Assembly: GCF_003050865.1 (NCBI RefSeq) | Contig: NZ_QAOK01000019.1 | Coordinates: 1-64,000, forward strand | From: Nitrosospira multiformis | Lineage (GTDB): Bacteria > Pseudomonadota > Gammaproteobacteria > Burkholderiales > Nitrosomonadaceae | Length of the DNA: 64,000 nucleotides | Direction: 5' to 3' | Shown here: one piece after another, positions 26,425-35,436 of the stretch | How positions within the stretch are numbered: the stretch's first letter is position 1 | Layout: the number at the start of each line of letters is the position of its first letter | Notes under the pieces: generated by a model | Told to the model about the DNA's origin: nothing | The model's database searches: none | The model's input: only the letters and a program-made list of their open reading frames with translations | Made by a program: the position numbers and the translations under genes

Positions 26425-28332
26425 ATGGATAAAAAGGATAAAAAGCCCCAACTTCCCATGGACAAAAAAACCCAGCTCAACTTCTGGTACGTCATTATTG
26501 CGGTACTCGGCATTCTGCTCATACAAAGCATGTATGCCCGCTATACCAAGGTCGAGCCCATCCCTTACAGCCGCTTTCATACCCTGCTGGACGAGGACAA
26601 GATTGCGGAGATAGCCATCACCGAAAATCATATTTATGGCACCCTGAAAGGGGAAGGTGCCGATGGGTTAAAGGATTTCGTGACCACGCGGGTGGAGCCC
26701 GAGCTGGCCGATAAGCTCGATCAACATCACGTGACGTATACGGGCGTGATTCAGAGCACCTGGATGCGCGATCTGCTGTCGTGGCTATTGCCGATGGCGA
26801 TTTTTTTCGGAATATGGCTGTTTATCATCCGCCGCATGAATCCAGGCGGCATGAGCGGCGGGCTGATGTCGATCGGCAAGAGCCGCGCCAAAGTTTTCGT
26901 GGAGAAAGAAACCAAGGTGACTTTCGCAGACGTGGCCGGAGTGGATGAAGCCAAGGAAGAGCTGGAAGAAGTCATCAATTTCCTGAAAGATCCTGCGGGA
27001 TACAGCCGCCTGGGCGGGCGGGTACCCAAGGGTATCCTGCTGGTGGGTCCGCCGGGTACGGGCAAGACGCTACTGGCCCGTGCTGTAGCAGGCGAAGCGA
27101 ATGTTCCATTCTTCTCGATCTCCGGTTCCGAGTTCGTAGAGATGTTTGTCGGGGTTGGGGCCGCCCGGGTGCGCGACCTGTTTGAACAGGCGCGCCAGAT
27201 GGCGCCTGCCATCATCTTTATCGATGAACTGGATTCGCTTGGACGAGCCCGGGGCGCCTATGGGCTTGGGGGTCATGACGAGAAGGAGCAGACGCTGAAT
27301 CAACTGCTGGCCGAGCTTGATGGTTTCGATCCTAAAAGTGGCGTGGTGCTGCTCGCAGCGACCAACCGGCCCGAAATCCTCGACCCCGCCCTGCTGCGGG
27401 CGGGGCGATTTGACCGCCAGGTGCTGGTGGATCGGCCGGACAAACTGGGACGAGAGCAGATTCTTGCCGTACATCTGAAAAAGGTGAAGCTCGATCCTGA
27501 CGTAAAAAAAGAGCAGGTCGCAGCTTTGACGCCGGGGTTTACGGGCGCCGATCTCGCCAACCTGGTCAACGAAGCTGCTCTGCTTGCCACCCGCAGGAAT
27601 GGCGCCGCCGTGACAATGGGAGATTTCAATAACGCCATTTTGCGGGTGGTAGCCGGCCTTGAGAAGCGCAACCGTCTACTCAATCCGGAAGAGCGGCGCG
27701 TGGTCGCGTTTCATGAACTGGGGCACGCCATGGTGGCGCTCGCCTTGCCGGGAACCGATGCGGTACACAAGGTTTCTATTATCCCGCGTGGAATAGGCGC
27801 GCTCGGCTATACAGTGCAGCGACCGACCGAAGACCGGTTTCTGATGACCCGGGCAGAACTGGAAAACAAAATGGCGGTGATGATGGGCGGACGAGCGGCC
27901 GAGCGTGTGGTATTCAATGAAATATCGACGGGCGCATCGGATGACATCGTCCGCGCGACCGACCTCGCCCGTGCCATGGTGCTACGCTATGGAATGACCG
28001 AAGCGATCGGTAATGTTGCGTATGACCGCGAACGCTCGCAGTTTCTGCAACCCGGCATTCCCATGCCGCAAAGCCGGGACTATAGCGAAGATACGGCAAA
28101 CACGGTTGATAACACTGTGCGTGCGCTCGTCGATGGCGCGCTGGAGCGGGCGATAGAGATATTGGAAAACAACCGCGCGCTGCTCGATCGTACGGCGGAG
28201 GAACTGCTTCAGGCCGAAACGTTGAATGAACCCGAGATAGAGAACCTGAAACGGCAGATCACTGCCAGGCCCGTGCTTCCTCGCACCGAGACTACTCCTC
28301 CGGAAAGCGACAAAGTCCTGGAGAAAATGTAG
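26425..28332 (+). CDS. ftsH: ATP-dependent zinc metalloprotease FtsH
   Basis: A 635-residue membrane-anchored AAA protease. Membrane helices lie near 20-40 and 115-140, flanking a short periplasmic domain. The AAA module has Walker A GPPGTGKT at 208-215, Walker [12 protein letters not shown] and the second region of homology [21 protein letters not shown]. The zinc site is HELGH at 430-434, where most FtsH proteins have HEAGH, with the third ligand expected in the [12 protein letters not shown] region. It degrades unneeded or damaged membrane and soluble proteins. The N-terminus [17 protein letters not shown] and the periplasmic part are unlike the usual proteobacterial FtsH, so this is probably a second copy. 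It stands alone. Confidence 0.93.
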   Translation: MDKKDKKPQLPMDKKTQLNFWYVIIAVLGILLIQSMYARYTKVEPIPYSRFHTLLDEDKIAEIAITENHIYGTLKGEGADGLKDFVTTRVEPELADKLDQHHVTYTGVIQSTWMRDLLSWLLPMAIFFGIWLFIIRRMNPGGMSGGLMSIGKSRAKVFVEKETKVTFADVAGVDEAKEELEEVINFLKDPAGYSRLGGRVPKGILLVGPPGTGKTLLARAVAGEANVPFFSISGSEFVEMFVGVGAARVRDLFEQARQMAPAIIFIDELDSLGRARGAYGLGGHDEKEQTLNQLLAELDGFDPKSGVVLLAATNRPEILDPALLRAGRFDRQVLVDRPDKLGREQILAVHLKKVKLDPDVKKEQVAALTPGFTGADLANLVNEAALLATRRNGAAVTMGDFNNAILRVVAGLEKRNRLLNPEERRVVAFHELGHAMVALALPGTDAVHKVSIIPRGIGALGYTVQRPTEDRFLMTRAELENKMAVMMGGRAAERVVFNEISTGASDDIVRATDLARAMVLRYGMTEAIGNVAYDRERSQFLQPGIPMPQSRDYSEDTANTVDNTVRALVDGALERAIEILENNRALLDRTAEELLQAETLNEPEIENLKRQITARPVLPRTETTPPESDKVLEKM

Positions 28333-28361
28333 GCTTCGAATGCTGACTTTGCATGATTGAT

Positions 28362-28423
28362 TGCCTATCTGGAACAGACCTACAGGGTCCATTCCAACCT
28401 ACAGGGTCCATTCCAGATAGGCA
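28362..28423. repeat. Inverted repeat enclosing a 19-bp tandem duplication, after ftsH
   Basis: TGCCTATCTGGAA (28362-28374) and TTCCAGATAGGCA (28411-28423) form a perfect 13-bp inverted repeat. Between and overlapping them, the 19-bp unit starting ACCTACAGGGTCC occurs twice in tandem (28378-28396, 28397-28415). It begins 30 bp past the ftsH stop and could fold as a transcript end, though no T-run follows. Confidence 0.85.
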
Positions 28424-28914
28424 TCTCAATCAAGCCGCGTATGCATTTATCCACATAAAAAATTTCTATACAGGCCCCAGTTTCCTGTATACTCCGCGCT
28501 TCGACGAAAAGCCCTAATAGCATCACGGCTTTTCTCGGTCCATCGTTCCTGACCGTTTCAGAGCTTCTTCGATTTTCAAGTTTCCAGAGGAAATTGGCGG
28601 CACCGTGGTTAGCGGCGATGTTTGGAACTCTTGATCAACCCTTTATGTGTTGCTCAAGCGGTTTCTCATGTATGTGCGCTGGCCGACCAACAGCCCGTCC
28701 GTTTTCGGGATACGTCCTGCTTGCGCGCTTGAGAGCGCATCCAAGAATCAATTCAGGTCATCTGACTCAGACGCAAAATGGGATGGAAACATCCCTGTGC
28801 AGAACTCGACAATTTTGTCGTAACTCTCCTAGAGATTCTTTCAAATGGAGACTGAGGCACGGAAACCGGATTTTTACGAGGATGCACACTTTTCATTCAA
28901 CAGGAAAAAACAAC
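28424..28914 (+). promoter_or_regulatory. Promoter and long leader of the rhlE-type gene
   Basis: A TATACT box at 28488-28493 is a plausible -10 element. If used, it gives a leader of about 415 bases before the helicase start. AAAAGCC and GGCTTTT (about 28507-28533) can pair near the leader start. The open frame of the helicase continues upstream into this leader, but that part has no family similarity. Long leaders on DEAD-box helicase messages are often regulatory; that is inference here. Confidence 0.4.
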
Positions 28915-30333
28915 GTGTCTTTTGAAAGTTTGAATCTCCATCCGCTCATTCTTAAAGCCATCAATGATGCGGGCTATACCTCGCCTACCCCCATTCAGGA
29001 ACAAGCCATTCCCGAATTGCTGGCGGGCCATGATGTCATGGCATCAGCCCAGACCGGCACCGGCAAAACTGCTGCTTTCATGTTGCCCGCTCTGCATCGG
29101 CTGGCTTCTCCTTCCGAGGTACGTAGCCGCGGCCCCCGTGTGCTGGTATTGACGCCAACGCGGGAACTTGCGCTCCAGGTATCCGAAGCCACTGCCAAAT
29201 ATGGGAAGTACCTACCGCGGGCGAAAGTGGTGAGCATACTTGGTGGTATGCCTTACCCGCTGCAGAACAAACTGCTCTCGCAGATGGTCGATATTCTTGT
29301 GGCCACTCCAGGTCGGCTGGTCGACCACATCCAACGGGGGCGGATTGATTTTTCGCGCCTGGAAATGCTGGTGCTGGACGAGGCCGACCGCATGCTCGAC
29401 ATGGGCTTCATAGAGGATGTTGAGCGAATCGTATCGGCCACCCCTGCAACCCGCCAGACCTTGCTGTTTTCAGCCACTCTGGATGGTCCAATGGATAATG
29501 TGGCTGCGCGTCTGCTGAATTCGCCGAAGCGCATCCAGGTAGCCACCTCCAAGGCCCAGTTGAACAATATCGAACAACGGCTGCATTACGTGGACGACAT
29601 TTCCCACAAAAACCAGTTGCTGGACCACCTGCTTCAGGATATAGCGCTCAAACAAGCCATCGTTTTTACCGCCACCAAACGTGATGCGGATATGCTCGCC
29701 GACAGTCTTTCCGCCCAGGGTCATACGGCAGCCGCCTTGCACGGGGACATGAGCCAGCGCGACCGCAACCGTACTCTCGTAAAGCTGCGCCAGGGCGGCA
29801 TAAGAGTGCTGGTGGCAACCGATGTAGCCGCGCGGGGAATCGATGTGGCGGGAATTACCCACGTCATCAATTTTGATCTGCCGAAATTTGCCGAAGATTA
29901 TGTGCATCGCATCGGGCGGACAGGACGCGCTGGCGCGTCAGGAATTGCGGTTTCATTCGCTTCCAGCAAGGATGGAATCCATCTGAAAAAAATCGAACGC
30001 TTTACCGGCCACCGCATTGCTTCGCATGTCGTTCCCGGCCTGGAACCACGCGTTAAACCCCGCCCTGGCGGGGGTGTACAGCCTAGAAGCACGACTAGTG
30101 TCGCCCATAAACGCAGCCGTACCTGGTCCAGTGATGTCCCGCACCGGAGCAACGCTTATAGGTCCGATGGAGACTGGAAGGCCGGGCAGAGTCGTTCACC
30201 TGCCGGTAATCGAGATACATGGGGTAATACAGCGAGCAGTACCAGAGCCTCCAGAGCCGGCAGCGGAGGGAATGGCAGGCGTGATTCATTGGGAAACACG
30301 ACCGCTTCCAGCGCTTATTTCAGGGGGAAGTAG
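28915..30333 (+). CDS. rhlE: DEAD-box RNA helicase, RhlE type
   Basis: A 472-residue RNA helicase. From the N-terminus: SFESLNLHPLILKAINDAGYTSPTPIQEQAIP (Q motif), ASAQTGTGKT (Walker A), TPTRELA, VLDEADRMLDMGF (DEAD motif), LLFSATL (SAT), then in the second RecA domain IVFTATKRDADMLAD, VATDVAARGIDVAG and HRIGRTGRAG. The C-terminal 110 residues are basic and rich in R, G and S, the usual RNA-binding tail. The GTG at 28915 is chosen because RhlE proteins begin MSFESL; an ATG eleven codons earlier is possible. It unwinds short RNA duplexes in ribosome assembly or RNA decay. Confidence 0.9.
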   Translation: MSFESLNLHPLILKAINDAGYTSPTPIQEQAIPELLAGHDVMASAQTGTGKTAAFMLPALHRLASPSEVRSRGPRVLVLTPTRELALQVSEATAKYGKYLPRAKVVSILGGMPYPLQNKLLSQMVDILVATPGRLVDHIQRGRIDFSRLEMLVLDEADRMLDMGFIEDVERIVSATPATRQTLLFSATLDGPMDNVAARLLNSPKRIQVATSKAQLNNIEQRLHYVDDISHKNQLLDHLLQDIALKQAIVFTATKRDADMLADSLSAQGHTAAALHGDMSQRDRNRTLVKLRQGGIRVLVATDVAARGIDVAGITHVINFDLPKFAEDYVHRIGRTGRAGASGIAVSFASSKDGIHLKKIERFTGHRIASHVVPGLEPRVKPRPGGGVQPRSTTSVAHKRSRTWSSDVPHRSNAYRSDGDWKAGQSRSPAGNRDTWGNTASSTRASRAGSGGNGRRDSLGNTTASSAYFRGK

Positions 30334-30420
30334 GCGTTTCATCCATGTTCTGAAGGACCAGCGGGAGGGAAAGCAGCGGGAATTTCCCTGTCCCGCTATT
30401 CACGCAATCCCTCATCAATT

Positions 30421-30807
30421 TTATTCCGGCTGGTTGCGCATGAAGTCCGCGGTCTGATCGAACGCCATCGCGAGCTTCTTGCGCAAGGCCTCATCCAGCT
30501 CGATATCCACCATTGCTCGATACATGCAGCCCAACCACTGATCCCGCTCTGCAGCGCCGATAGGAAAAGGCATATGGCGGCTGCGCAGTCGGGGATCGCC
30601 ATACTTGTCGGTATAAAGTGTCGGTCCCCCGGTCCAACCCGAGAGGAACATGAACAATTTCTCCCGGGAACTGGTCAAGTCCTGCGGATGAAGCTTGCGT
30701 ATGCCGTAATAGTCGGGATCCTCATCCATCAGGTCATAAAAACGGTCTACCAAGCGGCGGATGACTGCTTCCCCACCCATCCGTTCGTAAGCTTCTATAA
30801 GGTGCAC
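30421..30807 (-). CDS. Group II truncated haemoglobin
   Basis: A 128-residue globin. Key residues of group II (TrHbO) are visible: Tyr at position 24 (B10), the proximal His at 78 in RSRHMPFPIG, and Trp at 91 (G8) in ERDQWLGCMY. IGG-like AYERMGGEAVIRRLVDRFYDLM opens the fold. Such haem proteins bind oxygen, and some act in nitric oxide or peroxide chemistry, which would suit an ammonia oxidiser exposed to NO. It is followed 42 bases away by the upstream ceramidase-like gene on the same strand, so the two may share a message. Cytoplasmic. Confidence 0.9.
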   Translation of the reverse strand: MHLIEAYERMGGEAVIRRLVDRFYDLMDEDPDYYGIRKLHPQDLTSSREKLFMFLSGWTGGPTLYTDKYGDPRLRSRHMPFPIGAAERDQWLGCMYRAMVDIELDEALRKKLAMAFDQTADFMRNQPE

Positions 30808-30849
30808 TTCATTCTCCTTCTTTCCTTTAACCAGACTTTAACCAGATCG

Positions 30850-31668
30850 TCAGGGAAGGCCGGAAGAACAAGGCGCTGCTTCCTCCATTGTTCCCTGTAA
30901 AGGTTCACGTTTCCTCAGCATGCGTAAAACCCAGTAGATAGCACAAGCAGCAAGCAGATGCTTTACGCTGTGTCCACTGATTGCGTGTCCGAGAGCATAA
31001 ATCGGCCGGTCTGTGAATTCCGCAACTTTGCCAAGGGCATAAAGCCCCAGCGCAGCGTAGATGTCCCCTCCTCGGGTATAACGCGAGCGGAAAAAAACAC
31101 CCAGGAGAATGATGACCAGCAACGAATAGAACTGCACGACTACGTAAAAGTTCAGATTGCCCTCTCCGCGCTGCTCGCTCCAATACCAGTTCAGTACGGT
31201 ACCCGCTCCGATCGCAATCAGGACAGGCAAAAGGCGTGTCCCTGCTTTTGGACCGACCCGGTCGTTGAGCGTTGCTGCCAGCAGCGCCATGATGCCGATT
31301 GCAATGGGTAATCGGTCCCATATCAGGCGATCGTTGTCAGGAGCCAGATGGTAGTAGGCTGAACCGAAGCATACCAGCGCCACGCTCAGGAACAAAATCA
31401 CGAAAGGCCAGCGTTCGGATGGCAGGGTAAAGGCCTTGGCGGCAAGCGAGCTTCGGGAGGACAACAAAAATACCAGACCTGCGACTCCCACGAAGAGAAA
31501 GGCGAGATTGGAGATTACGTTAAAACAGTTTGGAATGCCGAAACAGTCACGGCTATCGGCGAAATGGTGGTATGACGGGGGCTGCGGAATGGGTGGAACA
31601 ATTGCTGCAATCAACAACATGCCAACTGAAAGTATAGCCAGTATCCATAATTTGAATTTATTATTCAA
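30850..31668 (-). CDS. Ceramidase-like (CREST superfamily) membrane protein
   Basis: A 272-residue protein with about seven membrane helices. Motifs of the alkaline ceramidase/CREST superfamily are present: DSRDCFGIPNCFNVISNLAFLFVG near residue 40, GSAYYHLAPDNDRLIWDRLPIAIG near residue 103 (the conserved S, H and D set) and HAISGHSVKHLLAA near residue 230 (the HxxxH zinc ligands). Bacterial members are common near transport or lipid genes, but few substrates are proven; sphingolipids are not expected here. It lies just upstream of the haemoglobin gene on the same strand. Membrane hydrolase is the safest description. Confidence 0.75.
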   Translation of the reverse strand: MNNKFKLWILAILSVGMLLIAAIVPPIPQPPSYHHFADSRDCFGIPNCFNVISNLAFLFVGVAGLVFLLSSRSSLAAKAFTLPSERWPFVILFLSVALVCFGSAYYHLAPDNDRLIWDRLPIAIGIMALLAATLNDRVGPKAGTRLLPVLIAIGAGTVLNWYWSEQRGEGNLNFYVVVQFYSLLVIILLGVFFRSRYTRGGDIYAALGLYALGKVAEFTDRPIYALGHAISGHSVKHLLAACAIYWVLRMLRKREPLQGTMEEAAPCSSGLP

Positions 31669-31843
31669 TTACTCGTCCAAACTCAACTGAAGGTCTTTGC
31701 ATGCAAATAAGGAAGTGAACCATAATAGGGTGCATGCAACATGAAAAGAGAAGACCTGGTATGAGAACAAGTGTTTCAACCCGCACGCAAGAACATCATG
31801 CGATGCCGATTTGCCAGATCGATTTGAATATCAAGGAGAAATC

Positions 31844-32389
31844 ATGAAAGTGCTGGGAGTACTTGCAACGTTAGTAACTCTTATTATGACTTTTGGAAGC
31901 CGTGGCGTACTTGCCGAGCCTCTTAAGGTCGGCGAGGCAGCGCCGGATTTCAATCTTCCCGATCAAAATGGCAAAAACCACAAGCTCTCGGATTACCACG
32001 GCAAATGGCTGGCATTGTATTTCTATATTAAGGACAATACACCCGGGTGTACCAAGCAAGCATGTAAATTCCGTGATGACATTCACCAATTGAGGAATCT
32101 GGGCGCGGAAGTTATCGGGGTAAGCGTGGACGATAGCGCAAGCCATGCCAACTTTGCCAAAAAATATGACCTTCCCTTTCCGCTTTTGGCAGACAGCAAA
32201 GGCGAGACTGCCAAGCGTTACGATTCGATATGGAGCCTCATCGGCCTGGCCAAACGCAATACCTACCTCATTGATCCTGAAGGCAGGATCGCTAAAATTT
32301 ATTTATCAGCCAGCGCTTCGCGCAATTCTGTTGAAATAATCGAGGACTTGAAAAGAATGAAGGATTCCCAGTTGCATGTCAAAGATTGA
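31844..32389 (+). CDS. Exported peroxiredoxin, Bcp/PrxQ type
   Basis: A 181-residue thiol peroxidase. It has an N-terminal signal (MKVLGVLATLVTLIMTF...VLA|EPL). The peroxiredoxin core follows: VGEAAPDFNLPDQNG, then DNTPGCTKQACKFRD with the peroxidatic Cys at 69 and a second Cys at 74, the spacing of the Bcp/PrxQ group. AEVIGVSVDDSASHANFAKKYDLPFPLLAD completes the fold. It would reduce peroxides in the periplasm, with an unidentified reductant. The start at 31844 has AAGGAG five bases upstream; a longer frame exists but lacks a site. Most Bcp proteins are cytoplasmic, so the signal is notable. Confidence 0.88.
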   Translation: MKVLGVLATLVTLIMTFGSRGVLAEPLKVGEAAPDFNLPDQNGKNHKLSDYHGKWLALYFYIKDNTPGCTKQACKFRDDIHQLRNLGAEVIGVSVDDSASHANFAKKYDLPFPLLADSKGETAKRYDSIWSLIGLAKRNTYLIDPEGRIAKIYLSASASRNSVEIIEDLKRMKDSQLHVKD

Positions 32390-32606
32390 AGTGAATCTCG
32401 AAATGTGAAACCTTCTAATCCACAAGTAACGGCACAAATTGTCGACTGGAAGTCTCGGCAGGGCTCTCCATTTGGCCACGAAGACCTTTTATCTCTACAG
32501 CGTCAAGGCTCTGGTGTTTTACTTGTTTATAGAGATGGGGGCTGCCCTGCAGCAGTCGTTGGTAAGTAACAGATATTCCTGAAAGCGAATCTTCCCGTGA
32601 GGTTTT

Positions 32607-33965
32607 TCATCGCGTTCCTGCAACCGCCTCCTCCACTCGTTCCACCGCAATGATTTCGATGCCGGAAGGCGCTGCTTTCGGTTTATTGGCCTTGGGTACG
32701 ATAGCCTGCACAAAACCCAGCTTGGCGGCTTCTCTCAATCTTTCCAGGCCACGCTGGACGGGGCGCACTTCTCCCGCCAAACCCACTTCCCCAAACACCA
32801 CCGTTTTTTCCGGCAGCGGCCGATTCTTGAGCGAGGAAACGATTGCCAGCAATACCGCCAGATCGGCACCTGGTTCGGTAATTTTTACGCCCCCCACGGC
32901 GTTCACGAACACATCCTGATCGAAGCAGGCGATGCCTGCGTGGCGGTGCAAAACCGCCAGCAGCATGGCAAGCCTGTTCTGCTCCAGTCCAACGCTCAAC
33001 CTTCTCGCGTTAGGCGAGTGCGCTTCATCCACCAGGGCCTGGATTTCAACGAGAAGCGGTCGGGTACCTTCCTGTGTCACCATGATGCAGGAGCCCGGGA
33101 CCTGCCCGCCGTGATGAGAAAGAAACAGGGCCGAAGGGTTGCTCACCTCCCGCAAACCCTTTTCAGTCATCGCAAAAACGCCCAGTTCATTCACTGCGCC
33201 AAACCGGTTTTTGAAGGCGCGGATCAGGCGAAAACTCGAATGCGTGTCACCTTCAAAATAGAGCACCGTATCCACCATGTGCTCCAGTACGCGCGGCCCG
33301 GCCAATGCCCCCTCCTTCGTCACATGGCCCACCAGAATCATGCTGGTACCGCTGGCCTTGGCGAGCCGGGTCAATTGTGCTGCGCACTCACGTACCTGGG
33401 CGACAGAACCGGGTGCGGACTGTAGCGCGTCGGAATAAACTGTCTGGATGGAATCGATGACGGCCACATCAGGCTTGCGTTCGGCCAGCACTTCCTGGAT
33501 CCGCTCCAGGCGAATTTCAGCCAGTAAATGCAACGCCTTTGCATCGACCCCCATCCGTTTTGCGCGCATCGCCACCTGCCTGGCCGACTCTTCACCGCTC
33601 ACGTACAATACGTTTCTTGCGAGCGGCAGCAAAGACATATTGCATAACGCCTGGAGCAACAGCGTGGATTTGCCGATGCCCGGGTCGCCGCCCAGCAATA
33701 CCACCCCACCCTGCACGAGGCCCCCGCCGAGCACTCGGTCAAACTCGATCAAACCTGTGGAATAACGCTGGTCTTCTTCCGCTTCCACTTCGCTCAAGCT
33801 CTGAACTTCCCTGCTTTCCGAGACGGGAGTGAATCGCGCTGCCACCTTTTCGCTCACCGCCTCGACCAGCGTGTTCCATGCCTGACAATGTGGGCACTGG
33901 CCCTGCCACTTCAAGGTCTGGCCGCCGCATTCGGTGCAGGAATAAGTGGATTTGGATTTAGCCAT
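32607..33965 (-). CDS. radA: DNA repair protein RadA/Sms
   Basis: A 452-residue recombination ATPase. An N-terminal four-cysteine zinc finger is visible (Cys 10, 13, 24, 27). The RecA-like core has Walker A GGDPGIGKST near residue 96 and the RadA-specific KNRFG motif near 257. The C-terminal domain resembles the Lon substrate domain (VNAVGGVKITEPGADLAVLLAIVSS). RadA extends strand exchange during recombination and repair in the cytoplasm. The length suits the family, and the gene stands alone, with 125 bp of upstream DNA before the next gene on the same strand. Confidence 0.95.
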   Translation of the reverse strand: MAKSKSTYSCTECGGQTLKWQGQCPHCQAWNTLVEAVSEKVAARFTPVSESREVQSLSEVEAEEDQRYSTGLIEFDRVLGGGLVQGGVVLLGGDPGIGKSTLLLQALCNMSLLPLARNVLYVSGEESARQVAMRAKRMGVDAKALHLLAEIRLERIQEVLAERKPDVAVIDSIQTVYSDALQSAPGSVAQVRECAAQLTRLAKASGTSMILVGHVTKEGALAGPRVLEHMVDTVLYFEGDTHSSFRLIRAFKNRFGAVNELGVFAMTEKGLREVSNPSALFLSHHGGQVPGSCIMVTQEGTRPLLVEIQALVDEAHSPNARRLSVGLEQNRLAMLLAVLHRHAGIACFDQDVFVNAVGGVKITEPGADLAVLLAIVSSLKNRPLPEKTVVFGEVGLAGEVRPVQRGLERLREAAKLGFVQAIVPKANKPKAAPSGIEIIAVERVEEAVAGTR

Positions 33966-34090
33966 GTGTGAGGAACCGGAATTCGTTATTGCCCTGACAG
34001 CTCGATCATGAAAGTAATATATTTCATTTCCACGACCACGTCATAGATATATCGAGCAGACGACAGGTTCCGTCCAGCGCAAGGATTGCA

Positions 34091-35425
34091 TCAGTTCCAA
34101 CGATCAGAGATTTGAGGATTGACGCCGGCATAGGAAATTCCAGCCAATCTGGACATTTCGGCTTTCCAGGTGCAAATATCATCCCGGCTAAATTCCCCCA
34201 GGGAATGGTGGCCGCAGGCTCTTGTCATGATCTTCATCAGGTGCACGCTGCCGGTGAAAAACAGCGCCAGATCACGCGCCCTGGCGTCGATGTCGATCTT
34301 GTTGACCAGGTGCTGGGCATGAGTTGCTATGCCGGCCGGGCAATCGCCGGAGTAGCAGATGCGCGCACCGGTACAGCCAATTGCCTGCAGCGCACTGTTG
34401 GCCAGCGCGATTCCGTCGGCCCCCAAGGCTAACGCCTTGATGAAATCAGAAGGAATGCGCAAACCGCCGGCAATGATTAGGGTCACGCTATTCTTTGTAC
34501 CTTTTCCATGGCCGGCGGCGTCGAGAAATTTTCTCGCCCGCGCCAACGCGGCGATCGTTGGCACTGAAATATGATCCCGGAAAATCGCCGGCGCAGCGCC
34601 GGTACTGCCACCTCGCCCGTCTAGAATGATGTAATCGGCCCCGGCATCGAGCGCGAAGCGCATGTCATCCTCGATATGGTTTGCGCTTATCTTGAAACCA
34701 ATCGGAATGCCGCCCATCTGGTCGCGGATCTGATCGGCAAAATCAGCAAAATCGCGGGGTGTGTGGAAATCGGCAAAGGTGGATGGGGAGATCGCATCCT
34801 TGCCGACTTCAATCCGGCGTGCTTTGGCAATCTCCTCCGTAACCTTGCCTCCCGGCAAATGCCCGCCGGTGCCGGTCTTGGCCGCCTGCCCGCCCTTGAA
34901 GTGAAACGCCTTGACTTTGCCTTTAAAATCCTTCGCGAACTGACTCAAGTCGTTGTTTTTCTTCAGGCCGTTGCGCGCGCTCCCCAGTTCGAACATATAA
35001 CTCTGATTCAGCTCGAGTTCATCCCCCAGAATGCCGCCCTCACCTGAACAGATCGCCGTGCCGGCCAGATCAGCCCCCTTTGATAATGCCTGCTTGGCCC
35101 TTTTCGACAGGGCGCCATAACTCATATCGCCAACCAGCAGCGGGATATCCAGAACCAGGGGTTGTTGGGCACGCGGACCGATCACTAGCTGAGTATCCAC
35201 CGGCGCATCATCCATTAATGGTTTTTTATGGAGTTGCGCTGTCAGAATCTGGATATCGTTCCATTTGGGCAGCGTATCCTTCGGCACCCCCATGGATACC
35301 ACCGGCCCGTGATGGATTTCATCGGGATGGTCGATAAGCTGTCGTCCCAGCTCGATCATCTGCAAAATGTCGAACCGCGTGTTTTCGATGCTGGCCGCTA
35401 TGCTCTTCTTCAATTCCTCGTTCAT
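34091..35425 (-). CDS. FMN-binding glutamate-synthase-family protein
   Basis: A 444-residue TIM-barrel flavoprotein related to the synthase domain of glutamate synthase. GDMSYGALSKRAKQALSKGADLAG opens the FMN part. AFHFKGGQAAKTGTGGHLPGGKV matches the glutamate-binding (K-GQ-AKxGxGG) loop, DYIILDGRGGSTGAAP and IAGGLRIPSDFIKALALGADG are phosphate-binding turns of the barrel, and CTGARICYSGDCPAGIATH carries the cysteine cluster that in glutamate synthase holds a 3Fe-4S centre. It lacks the glutaminase domain. It follows the triheme cytochrome gene 11 bp upstream, so it may pass electrons to or from that protein, although it has no export signal. The substrate is unknown. Confidence 0.85.
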   Translation of the reverse strand: MNEELKKSIAASIENTRFDILQMIELGRQLIDHPDEIHHGPVVSMGVPKDTLPKWNDIQILTAQLHKKPLMDDAPVDTQLVIGPRAQQPLVLDIPLLVGDMSYGALSKRAKQALSKGADLAGTAICSGEGGILGDELELNQSYMFELGSARNGLKKNNDLSQFAKDFKGKVKAFHFKGGQAAKTGTGGHLPGGKVTEEIAKARRIEVGKDAISPSTFADFHTPRDFADFADQIRDQMGGIPIGFKISANHIEDDMRFALDAGADYIILDGRGGSTGAAPAIFRDHISVPTIAALARARKFLDAAGHGKGTKNSVTLIIAGGLRIPSDFIKALALGADGIALANSALQAIGCTGARICYSGDCPAGIATHAQHLVNKIDIDARARDLALFFTGSVHLMKIMTRACGHHSLGEFSRDDICTWKAEMSRLAGISYAGVNPQISDRWN

Positions 35426-35436
35426 TATTGCATCCT

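Noticed and set aside
28594-28914. A 107-residue N-terminal extension of the helicase
   Set aside because: No family similarity and low-quality composition; RhlE proteins begin at SFESL.
32405-32569. A 54-codon open frame with GTG start between the peroxiredoxin and radA
   Set aside because: No ribosome site and no recognised family; the sequence could be a gene remnant but nothing supports translation.
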